NCBI GenBank assembly: GCA_003545125.1 | Contig: DQCI01000265.1 | Coordinates: 1 to 5,302, forward strand | Reading direction: 5' to 3' | DNA length: 5,302 nucleotides | Source of the DNA: Paracoccaceae bacterium | Lineage (GTDB): Bacteria > Pseudomonadota > Alphaproteobacteria > Rhodobacterales > Rhodobacteraceae | Shown here: positions 1-5,302 of the stretch, piece after piece | Position numbering within the stretch: position 1 is the stretch's first letter | Layout of the letters: every line of letters starts with the position of its first letter | Program-made: the position numbers and the translations under genes | Notes under the pieces: generated by a model | Told to the model about the DNA's origin: nothing | Database searches by the model: none | Seen by the model: the letters and a program-made list of their open reading frames with translations, nothing else

Positions 1-99
1 CAGAAGCGCCGAAATCCCGCGCAAGGCAAGATCGCGCATGACCACCGCGCCGGTGGCGCCGCCGCCGATGATCAGCACCTCGGTGTCGTAGTCCATCAT
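1..99 (-). CDS. GlpA-like FAD-dependent oxidoreductase, N-terminal fragment (cut by window edge)
   Basis: Only the first 33 codons are in the window; the gene continues past position 1. The peptide begins [14 protein letters not shown] and contains GGGATGAVVMRDLALRG. This is a Rossmann dinucleotide-binding βαβ fold with GxGxxG-type spacing (GGGATGA), followed by the RDxALRG helix end typical of the GlpA/GlpD/DAO flavoprotein superfamily. From memory it looks closer to anaerobic GlpA (IIIGGGATGAGIARDCALRG) than to the GlpD encoded upstream (IIGGGVNGVGIARDAAGRG). Two tandem ATGs (99-97 and 96-94) could start it. The first overlaps the upstream stop as ATGA and the second as TGATG. A GGAGG at 104-108 lies 4 nt from the first and 7 nt from the second, which favours the second. 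It is translationally coupled to the Fe-S protein gene, so the products probably form a complex (inference). The family-level call is good; the substrate is unknown because the catalytic domain is not visible. Confidence 0.8.
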   Translation of the reverse strand, partial: MMDYDTEVLIIGGGATGAVVMRDLALRGISALL

Positions 100-1385
100 G
101 CGTCCTCCGGAAGGTTGACGTCCCTCAGGTCGTCGCCAAGATACTTGCGCTCGTCCGGGCCGAGAATGCCGAGCGAGAGGCAGATCAGCGTCCACAGATG
201 GGTGGTGTGGTAGCCGCCGTCATAGTGCTTCTCGAGGTCCTCGATCTGGCTGTGGCAATTGTGGCAGGGGGTGACGACGTAATCCGCCTCGGTGGCGTCG
301 ATCTGGTCGAACTTGCGCTTGCCATAGGCGCGGCGCTCCTCGTTCATGCCCGCCTGCAGGAAACCTCCGCCGCCGCCGCAGCAGTAGTTGGCGGACTTCG
401 AAGGGGTCATGTCGATGAAGTTCTCCTCACCGACCAGGGTCCTGATGAGGAAGCGCAGATCGTCCGCCGCGGTGTCGCCGAGCGACTTGCGGATCAGCTG
501 GCAGGGGTCCTGCACGGTGAACTTGATGTTCTCGGTGTTCCAGTCGGAATTGATCGGCAATTTGCCCTCGCGCACCCACTGGGCGTAATAGGTCACAAGG
601 CTGCCGGCCTCGAAATTGGCCTCCAGCTCGAACCGCTCGATGCCCTTCCATAGCGTGTAGAACGAATGCCCGCATTCGGTGTTGATCCAGACCTCCGGCT
701 CGAGGTCGTTGATCGCGTCGACCCGGGTCTTGACCATCGCCTTCCAGGCGTCGTCGTCGCCGGTGAACATGCAGAAGTTCTCCGCCGCCCAACCCTTGGA
801 GGCATAGGTCCAGTCGGCGCCGACCAGGTCGAAGATCTTCCACATCGGCGCCAGTTCCTCGGGCTCGACCGCCGGCTCGCGCGAGTTCTGGTTGACGACG
901 AACTTCGCGCCCTTCCTGTCCATCGGCGCCTTGAGGTGGGCCCAGGCCGGCTGGTCTTCGTGCACTTCCTCGACGGTTTCCTCGATGATCTCGACGAAAT
1001 CCTCCGAGCGCAGCCCCATCGCCGAGGTGCTCACATCCATCTGCTGGGCGGCGCAGGAGCGCACGATGCCCTTGGGTTTGTCTTCTTCCGGCCAGACCGA
1101 GCGCGCCTTGCCGACCAGCAGCGAGACGTCGATCCCCATCGGGCAGACATAGGCGCAGCGCTTGCACTGGGTGCAGGCCCAGACCCAGGGCGTGGTGGAA
1201 AGCTCCTCGTTCATCCCCAGCATCGCCATGTTGATGAAGCGGCGCGGATCCATCCCGAACAGCCCCGACGCCGGGCAGCCCGACGAACAAAGTCCGCACC
1301 CCACACAGGCATCATAACTCGCCCCTTCGGGCAGCAAGTCCTTCGCAACCTCGAGAAAATCCAAACGGGGGGCTTCGGCATTCAT
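96..1385 (-). CDS. HdrD/DsrK/GlpC-like iron-sulfur protein (dicluster ferredoxin plus CCG domain)
   Basis: A 429-residue, apparently soluble electron-transfer subunit. The N-terminus carries two CxxCxxCxxxCP motifs (C27, C30, C33, C37 and C71, C74, C77, C81), predicted to bind two [4Fe-4S] clusters. The C-terminal half carries one complete CCG (cysteine-rich) motif: C295 in DPCQ, C335-C336 in YCCGGGGGF, and C374/C377 in PCHNC. In heterodisulfide reductase HdrB/HdrD and in DsrK, this motif binds a special catalytic [4Fe-4S] cluster. The preceding CCG-like half (about 188-245) lacks the paired cysteines and has NFCMF and NTECGHSF instead. Length and domain order fit fused HdrC-HdrB proteins (HdrD, DsrK, GlpC). 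The glycine-rich CCGGGGGF looks more DsrK/HdrD-like than E. coli GlpC-like. No membrane segment or signal peptide is evident. The ATG at 1385 overlaps the glpK stop by 4 nt, with AAGGA at 1396-1400. It likely relays electrons for the flavoprotein encoded just downstream (inference). The acceptor is unknown. Confidence 0.85.
   Translation of the reverse strand: MNAEAPRLDFLEVAKDLLPEGASYDACVGCGLCSSGCPASGLFGMDPRRFINMAMLGMNEELSTTPWVWACTQCKRCAYVCPMGIDVSLLVGKARSVWPEEDKPKGIVRSCAAQQMDVSTSAMGLRSEDFVEIIEETVEEVHEDQPAWAHLKAPMDRKGAKFVVNQNSREPAVEPEELAPMWKIFDLVGADWTYASKGWAAENFCMFTGDDDAWKAMVKTRVDAINDLEPEVWINTECGHSFYTLWKGIERFELEANFEAGSLVTYYAQWVREGKLPINSDWNTENIKFTVQDPCQLIRKSLGDTAADDLRFLIRTLVGEENFIDMTPSKSANYCCGGGGGFLQAGMNEERRAYGKRKFDQIDATEADYVVTPCHNCHSQIEDLEKHYDGGYHTTHLWTLICLSLGILGPDERKYLGDDLRDVNLPEDA
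104..108 (-). promoter_or_regulatory. Ribosome binding site for the GlpA-like gene
   Basis: GGAGG on the minus strand lies inside the last codons of the Fe-S protein gene. The spacer is 4 nt to the ATG at 99 and 7 nt to the ATG at 96. The longer spacing is nearer the usual optimum, so translation may begin at the second methionine. The protein would differ by only one residue. Confidence 0.6.
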
Positions 1386-2863
1386 GACGTGAGCGTCCTT
1401 CTGATCGCGTCTTTCCAGACTTCGAGGCGTTGGGTGCGGGTCCCCGCTGCCATCATGGGTTCAAATCGGTGTTCGACCGCCCAGGACTTGGCGAAGGTCT
1501 CGCGGTCGGGATAGACGCCCGCCTTCATGCCTGCGAGCCAGGCTGCGCCTTTGGCGGTCGTTTCCAGCGTGGTCGGCCTGTCGACGGGGCGGGCGAGGAT
1601 GTCGGCAAGGAAGCGCATGGTGTAGTCCGAGGCGGCCATGCCGCCATCGACACGCAACGCTGTGTCGTCCGGCAGGTCTTTCCAGTCGGCCTTCATCGCC
1701 TGGAGCAGGTCATGGGTCTGATAGCCGACCGCTTCGAGCATGGCACGGGCAAACTCGTTCGGCCCGGTGTTGCGCGTGAGCCCGAAGACGGCGCCCCTGG
1801 CTTCGGGATCCCAGTAGGGCGCGCCGAGACCGGTGAACGCGGGCACCAGCACCACATTCTGCTCCGGGTCGGCGGCCCGGGCCATCGCGCCGGTCACCCC
1901 GGCGTGGCTTACCATCTTCATCGCGTCTCGGAGCCATTGCACCCCGGCGCCGGCGATGAAAATCGACCCTTCGAGGGCGTATGTCGGCTTGCCGTCGAGC
2001 TGATAGGCGATGGTGGTGAGCAAGCGGTTTTTCGACGTCACCATCTCGGTGCCGGTGTTGAGGAGCGCGAAACACCCGGTGCCGTATGTCGATTTGAGCA
2101 TACCGGGTTGGAAACAGGCCTGGCCGACGGTTGCTGCCTGCTGGTCGCCCGCGACACCGCGGATCGGGATCTCGGCGCCCAATACGGAGGCGTCCGTCGT
2201 CCCGAAGTCGGCGGCGCTGTCCTTGACTTCGGGCAGCAGCGACATCGGCACGCCGAGCAGGGCGCAGATGTCGGGATCCCAGCGGCCGTTGCGAATGTCG
2301 TAGAGCATCGTGCGCGCGGCGTTGGTGGCATCGGTGACATGTTCACGCCCGCCGGTGAGGCGCCAGATCAGAAAACTGTCGATCGTGCCGAAGGCGAGCT
2401 TGCCGGCTTCGGCCCGTTCGCGCGCGTCGCCGACGTTGTCGAGCAACCATTTGACCTTGGTGGCGGAGAAATAGGGGTCGAGCAGCAGGCCGGTGCGCTC
2501 GGTCACCATTTTCTCGTGGCCCGCGGCCTTGAGCGCGGCGCAGGTATCGGCGGTGCGCCGATCCTGCCAGACGATGGCATTGTGGATGGGCCTGCCGGTC
2601 TCGCGGTCCCAGATCACCGTGGTCTCGCGCTGGTTGGTGATGCCGATCGCCGCGATCTCGGCGGCGCTCACCTTGTCGAGCACACTGCGCGCGGTGGCGA
2701 GCTGGGTCGTCCAGATCTCCTCGGCATCATGTTCGACCCAGCCAGAGGTCGGGTAGTGCTGGGTGAATTCGGCCTGCGCGGTGGCGACGGGGCATAGATC
2801 CGCGTCGAAGACGATCGTCCGTGACGAGGTGGTGCCTTGATCGAGCGCGAGAATATGGGTCAT
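1382..2863 (-). CDS. glpK: Glycerol kinase
   Basis: Phosphorylates glycerol with ATP to sn-glycerol 3-phosphate in the cytoplasm, trapping it and supplying the substrate of GlpD. The protein has 493 residues, the normal length for this FGGY-family kinase. The N-terminal phosphate loop is [16 protein letters not shown] (5-20). Glycerol-binding residues are seen as NQRE (R79, E80), W99 in IVWQDRR, and Y131 in [15 protein letters not shown], which is also FGGY signature 1. The catalytic base is D240 in GDQQAA. The second phosphate loop is YGTGCF (260-265), and the adenosine motif is [11 protein letters not shown] (404-414). [23 protein letters not shown] (341-363) is typical of glycerol rather than xylulose or ribulose kinases. 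The E. coli fructose-1,6-bisphosphate loop (GGKGGTR) is missing between GTTDASVLG and EIPIRG. The C-terminal EIIA-Glc contact region also does not resemble E. coli's. Classical feedback and PTS control are therefore unlikely (inference). It starts 15 bp after glpD and its stop overlaps the next gene. Confidence 0.97.
   Translation of the reverse strand: MTHILALDQGTTSSRTIVFDADLCPVATAQAEFTQHYPTSGWVEHDAEEIWTTQLATARSVLDKVSAAEIAAIGITNQRETTVIWDRETGRPIHNAIVWQDRRTADTCAALKAAGHEKMVTERTGLLLDPYFSATKVKWLLDNVGDARERAEAGKLAFGTIDSFLIWRLTGGREHVTDATNAARTMLYDIRNGRWDPDICALLGVPMSLLPEVKDSAADFGTTDASVLGAEIPIRGVAGDQQAATVGQACFQPGMLKSTYGTGCFALLNTGTEMVTSKNRLLTTIAYQLDGKPTYALEGSIFIAGAGVQWLRDAMKMVSHAGVTGAMARAADPEQNVVLVPAFTGLGAPYWDPEARGAVFGLTRNTGPNEFARAMLEAVGYQTHDLLQAMKADWKDLPDDTALRVDGGMAASDYTMRFLADILARPVDRPTTLETTAKGAAWLAGMKAGVYPDRETFAKSWAVEHRFEPMMAAGTRTQRLEVWKDAIRRTLTS
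1396..1400 (-). promoter_or_regulatory. Ribosome binding site for the Fe-S protein gene
   Basis: AAGGA on the minus strand lies inside the end of glpK, 10 nt before the ATG at 1385. The spacing is slightly long. Together with the ATGA stop/start overlap it supports coupled translation with glpK. Confidence 0.45.
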
Positions 2864-2870
2864 GCCGCCG

Positions 2871-2878
2871 CCTTCCTT
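2871..2878 (-). promoter_or_regulatory. Ribosome binding site for glpK
   Basis: AAGGAAGG on the minus strand begins immediately after the TAG stop of glpD and ends 7 nt before the glpK ATG at 2863. The whole 15-bp gap therefore consists of this site plus its spacer. That fixes the start codon and leaves no room for a separate promoter in the gap. Confidence 0.8.
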
Positions 2879-4360
2879 CTATCTGTTGTCAAACCAGCCC
2901 GAAACCGCGGTCACTTGGTCCGCCGAGAGTTTAAGCCCGAGTTTCGTGCGCCGCCAGACAACATCTTCGGCGGAGCGGGCAAATTCGCGGTCGCGAAGCC
3001 AGATCAGCTCGGCCTCGGTGAGCGTCGCGCCGAAATCGCGACCGAGGTCGGCTTTGGATTTCGCATCGCCCAGCACCCCGCGCGCCTCGGTGCCGTAGAG
3101 CCGCACGAGACGCCCCGCCCAGTCGGGCCCGAGGAAAGGGTAGTCATTTTCGAGGCCTTCGGCGAGGGCCCGGGCCCCGTCCCAGGGGAAATCGCCCCCC
3201 GGCAACGGCGCGCCCGCCGTCCAGGCCCCGGGCACGCCGAGCTTGTCGAGTGCGGCTTCGGCGAGGCGGCGGTAGGTGGTGATCTTGCCGCCGAAGATGT
3301 TGAGCAGCGGCGGACCATCTTCGTCGAGCGACAGCACGTAGTCACGGGTCGCCTCGGTCGCCGAGCTGGCGCCGTCGTCGTAGAGCGGGCGCACGCCGGA
3401 AAAGCGCCAGACGATGTCGGCGCGCGTGACCGGCTCTCTGAAATAGTCCGACACAAAGGCGCAGAGGTAGTCGGCCTCCTCGTCGGTGCAGACCGGCCCG
3501 AGGGGATCGTCCCCGTGGTCGGTCTCGGTTGTGCCGATCAGGGTGAAATCCTGCTCGAAAGGCATCGCGAAGACGACCCGGCCGTCCGCACCCTGCATCA
3601 GGTAGGGCTGGTCGTGATCCGTCAGGCGCGGCACCACGATATGGCTGCCGCGCACCAGGCGGACGCTTTCCCTGGTCGGCAGAGCGAGGGTTTCGGTGAC
3701 CATCTTCGACACCCAGGGCCCGGCGGCATTGACCAGCTTGCGCGCGCGGTAGGTGCTGACGGCGCCCGTGACCGCATCGGTGGCCTCGATCTCCCACATT
3801 TCGCCCGTCCGCCGGGCAGCCGTCACCCGCGTCCGGGTGCAGATCTTGGCCCCGCGCTGCGCAGCGTCGACTGCGTTCAGCACCACCAGGCGCGCGTCAT
3901 CGACCCAGCAGTCGGAATACTCGAACGCGGTGGCGAAGGCGGGCTTGAGCGCCTTGCCCACCGGCGCTGTCGACAGGTCCAGCGTGCGGGTGCCGGGCAG
4001 GATCTCGCGGCCGCCGAGATGGTCGTAGAGGAACAGCCCGAGCCGGATCAGCCAACGCGGCCGCAGGCCTTTGTGATAGGGCAGGACAAACCGCAACGGC
4101 CACGAGATATGCGGCATGGCGCGCAGCAGAACTTCGCGTTCTTTCAGGGCCTTACGGACCAATCCGAACTCGTAGTACTCGAGGTAGCGAAGCCCCCCGT
4201 GGAACAGTTTCGACGATGCAGAAGAGGTCGCCGCGCCGAGGTCGCCCTGTTCGGCCAGCACCACGTCAAGGCCTCGGCCGGCAGCGTCGCGCGCGATGCC
4301 GACGCCGTTCACGCCGCCGCCGATGATGAATAGGTCCCAGACCCGATCTTTTTCGCTCAT
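2879..4360 (-). CDS. glpD: Aerobic glycerol-3-phosphate dehydrogenase, FAD-dependent
   Basis: Oxidises sn-glycerol 3-phosphate to dihydroxyacetone phosphate at the cytoplasmic membrane and passes electrons via FAD to ubiquinone. The 493-residue product (E. coli GlpD is about 501) follows the family throughout. The N-terminal FAD fold is DLFIIGGGVNGVGIARDAAGRG (9-30). The flavin and substrate segment ATSSASSKLFHGGLRYLEYYEF (44-65) includes H54 and R58. Other conserved blocks are FEYSDCWVDDARLV (146-159), NAAGPWV (211-217), RLVRGSHIVVPR (234-245), SGVRPL with R324, TRDY with R339, and FGGKITTYRRLAE with K359. The C-terminal domain carries DLGRDFGATLTEAEL and VVWRRTKLGL. The start at 4360 was chosen because homology begins there and GGAAGGGG lies 7 nt upstream. 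The open frame runs on to 4549, but that extension overlaps the ABC ATPase gene and has no family similarity. There is no transmembrane helix; association with the membrane would be peripheral, as known for the family. Confidence 0.97.
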   Translation of the reverse strand: MSEKDRVWDLFIIGGGVNGVGIARDAAGRGLDVVLAEQGDLGAATSSASSKLFHGGLRYLEYYEFGLVRKALKEREVLLRAMPHISWPLRFVLPYHKGLRPRWLIRLGLFLYDHLGGREILPGTRTLDLSTAPVGKALKPAFATAFEYSDCWVDDARLVVLNAVDAAQRGAKICTRTRVTAARRTGEMWEIEATDAVTGAVSTYRARKLVNAAGPWVSKMVTETLALPTRESVRLVRGSHIVVPRLTDHDQPYLMQGADGRVVFAMPFEQDFTLIGTTETDHGDDPLGPVCTDEEADYLCAFVSDYFREPVTRADIVWRFSGVRPLYDDGASSATEATRDYVLSLDEDGPPLLNIFGGKITTYRRLAEAALDKLGVPGAWTAGAPLPGGDFPWDGARALAEGLENDYPFLGPDWAGRLVRLYGTEARGVLGDAKSKADLGRDFGATLTEAELIWLRDREFARSAEDVVWRRTKLGLKLSADQVTAVSGWFDNR

Positions 4361-4367
4361 GTCTTCA

Positions 4368-4375
4368 CCCCTTCC
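4368..4375 (-). promoter_or_regulatory. Ribosome binding site for glpD, within a possible small hairpin
   Basis: GGAAGGGG on the minus strand lies 7 nt before the ATG at 4360 and selects that start over upstream in-frame codons. The surrounding CACC-GGAAGG-GGTG (4366-4379) could fold into a 4-bp stem with most of the site in the loop. The stem is too short to assert a regulatory role. It lies in the 31-bp gap between the ABC ATPase gene and glpD; nothing else is visible in that gap, including no terminator. Confidence 0.65.
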
Positions 4376-4391
4376 GGTGTTACAACCCCGA

Positions 4392-5302
4392 TCAGCGCAG
4401 CCGCAACGAGGTCTTGGCGTCGAAGAAGAAGGCGCCGTCGGGATTGAAATCCAGCCCGACCGTGGTGCCTTCCGCGATTGGCTCGTTGCCCTTGATCTCG
4501 ACCACGATGCGTTCGCCGGTGGTGGCGCGCAGGTAATCGTAGGCGACACCGCCGAGGCGCTCGCGGATCTCGACCTTCAGCGACGATTGTTCTTCGTGCA
4601 CGCCGAGCTCCTGTGGCCGCATGCCGACAAGCACCTCGCTGCCGGTGGCGGGGAGGGATACCGAGGTTTCGATCTCCTGGCCGTCGAGCGCGCCCACCGC
4701 GACCTTGCCGGCCCCCGTGACCTTCGCCGTGAGGAAGTTCATCGACGGCGAGCCGATGAAACCGCCGACGAAGACGTTGTCGGGGTCCTGATAGAGGTCC
4801 ATCGGCGAGCCGACCTGTTCGATATAGCCGTTACGCAGCACCACGATCTTGTCGGCGAGCGTCATCGCCTCGACCTGGTCGTGGGTGACGTAGATCATCG
4901 TCGCGCCGATCTCCTTGTGAAGGCGCGAGATCTCGACCCGCATATCGACCCGAAGCTCGGCATCGAGGTTGGAGAGCGGCTCGTCGAACAGGAAGACATC
5001 CGGGCCCCGGGTGATCGCCCGGCCGATCGCCACACGCTGGCGCTGGCCGCCCGACAGCGCTTTGGGTTTGCGCTGCAGGTAGGGGCCGAGTTGCAGGATC
5101 TCGGCGGCGCGCGCGACCTTCTGCTCGACCTCGGCTTTCGGCGTGCCGGTCATCTTCAGCCCGAACCCCATGTTCTCTTCCACCGTCATGTGCGGATAGA
5201 GCGCATAGGTCTGGAACACCATCGCCACGCCGCGCTCGGCCGGGTCGGCGCGGGTCACGTCGCGCCCGCCAATCTGGATCTCGCCTTTGGTCGTCTCTTC
5301 CA
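4392..5302 (-). CDS. MalK/UgpC-type ABC transporter ATP-binding protein, C-terminal part (N-terminus beyond window edge)
   Basis: Cytoplasmic ATPase that powers an ABC importer of the CUT1 class (sugars, polyols, glycerol phosphates). 302 residues are visible, read in frame from 5300 as EETTKGEIQIGGRDVT; the roughly 50-60 N-terminal residues with Walker A lie outside. In visible numbering it shows the Q-loop (AMVFQ, Q30), the MalK/UgpC-type YALYPHMTVEENMGFGLK, the signature LSGGQ (82-86), Walker B VFLFDE (102-107), the D-loop SNLD (110-113) and the switch histidine H140 in YVTHDQVEAMTLAD. A C-terminal TOBE-like regulatory region from about 185 includes VGMRPQEL (225-232), the counterpart of the MalK GIRPE motif. 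The implied total of about 355-360 residues fits the family. The GTG at 5258 is internal, not the start. Placement before glpD and glpK suggests import of glycerol 3-phosphate, glycerol or glycerophosphodiesters (UgpC-like). The sequence alone does not exclude another polyol or sugar, so no symbol is given. Confidence 0.92.
   Translation of the reverse strand, partial: EETTKGEIQIGGRDVTRADPAERGVAMVFQTYALYPHMTVEENMGFGLKMTGTPKAEVEQKVARAAEILQLGPYLQRKPKALSGGQRQRVAIGRAITRGPDVFLFDEPLSNLDAELRVDMRVEISRLHKEIGATMIYVTHDQVEAMTLADKIVVLRNGYIEQVGSPMDLYQDPDNVFVGGFIGSPSMNFLTAKVTGAGKVAVGALDGQEIETSVSLPATGSEVLVGMRPQELGVHEEQSSLKVEIRERLGGVAYDYLRATTGERIVVEIKGNEPIAEGTTVGLDFNPDGAFFFDAKTSLRLR

Noticed and set aside
427..1299. 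Minus-strand open frame of 290 codons inside the Fe-S protein gene
   Set aside because: It is an alternative frame of the same strand, rich in Arg/Gly/Ala, with no domain. The real frame contains two ferredoxin motifs and a CCG motif.
666..1514. Plus-strand open frame of 282 codons opposite the Fe-S protein gene
   Set aside because: It lies antisense to a gene whose cysteine motifs are unmistakable, and it spans the junction into glpK without any matching start context.
1430..2797. Plus-strand open frame of 455 codons opposite glpK
   Set aside because: It is Gly/Arg/Val/His-rich with no recognisable domain and mirrors a clear glpK. Long antisense frames are expected in GC-rich genes with strong third-position bias.
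2837..4333. Plus-strand open frame of 498 codons opposite glpD
   Set aside because: Same reason: an antisense shadow of glpD with biased composition and no family motif.
4361..4391. Possible terminator between the ABC ATPase gene and glpD
   Set aside because: There is no stable stem followed by a T-run in this 31-bp gap; only a 4-bp stem around the ribosome binding site is visible.
4361..4549. In-frame N-terminal extension of glpD (63 extra residues)
   Set aside because: It overlaps the well-supported end of the ABC ATPase gene, its composition is low-complexity (Ser/Arg/Pro-rich) as expected for an out-of-frame read, and GlpD homology plus a good ribosome binding site begin at 4360.
5256..5258. 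GTG as start of the ABC ATPase gene
   Set aside because: The frame stays open upstream to the window edge and encodes expected family sequence (TKGEIQIGGRDVT). Starting here would delete the Walker A motif.

Overview
The window is GC-rich, compact coding DNA. Every supportable gene lies on the minus strand in one head-to-tail series, so transcription runs from position 5302 down to position 1. The base composition, the MalK/UgpC-type ABC ATPase beside glpD and glpK, and the protein sequences suggest an alphaproteobacterium, plausibly of the Rhodobacteraceae type. That assignment is inference; no taxonomic marker gene is present.

In transcription order the window holds five genes. (1) The C-terminal ~85% of a CUT1-type sugar/polyol/glycerol-phosphate ABC transporter ATPase (4392-5302, cut at the window edge). 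(2) glpD, the aerobic, quinone-linked glycerol-3-phosphate dehydrogenase (2879-4360). (3) glpK, glycerol kinase (1382-2863). (4) A 429-residue iron-sulfur protein of HdrD/DsrK/GlpC architecture (96-1385). (5) The first 33 codons of a GlpA-like FAD-dependent oxidoreductase (1-99, cut at the window edge). Gaps are 31 bp and 15 bp, followed by two start/stop overlaps, so the set looks like one translationally coupled operon. The promoter and terminator must lie outside the window. No stretch over 300 bases lacks a gene.

The first three genes form a standard module: uptake of glycerol, glycerol 3-phosphate or a related polyol compound, phosphorylation by GlpK, and oxidation to dihydroxyacetone phosphate by GlpD with electrons passed to the quinone pool.

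The last two genes are less routine. A dicluster-ferredoxin plus CCG-domain protein followed by a GlpA-type flavoprotein resembles a second flavin/iron-sulfur dehydrogenase, downstream of a complete GlpD. It could be an alternative or anaerobic glycerol-3-phosphate oxidase, or a dehydrogenase for another 2-hydroxy compound that feeds electrons through an Hdr-like centre. This is the most interesting part of the window, and its substrate cannot be read from the sequence. No RNA genes, CRISPR arrays, insertion sequences or substantial repeats were seen.
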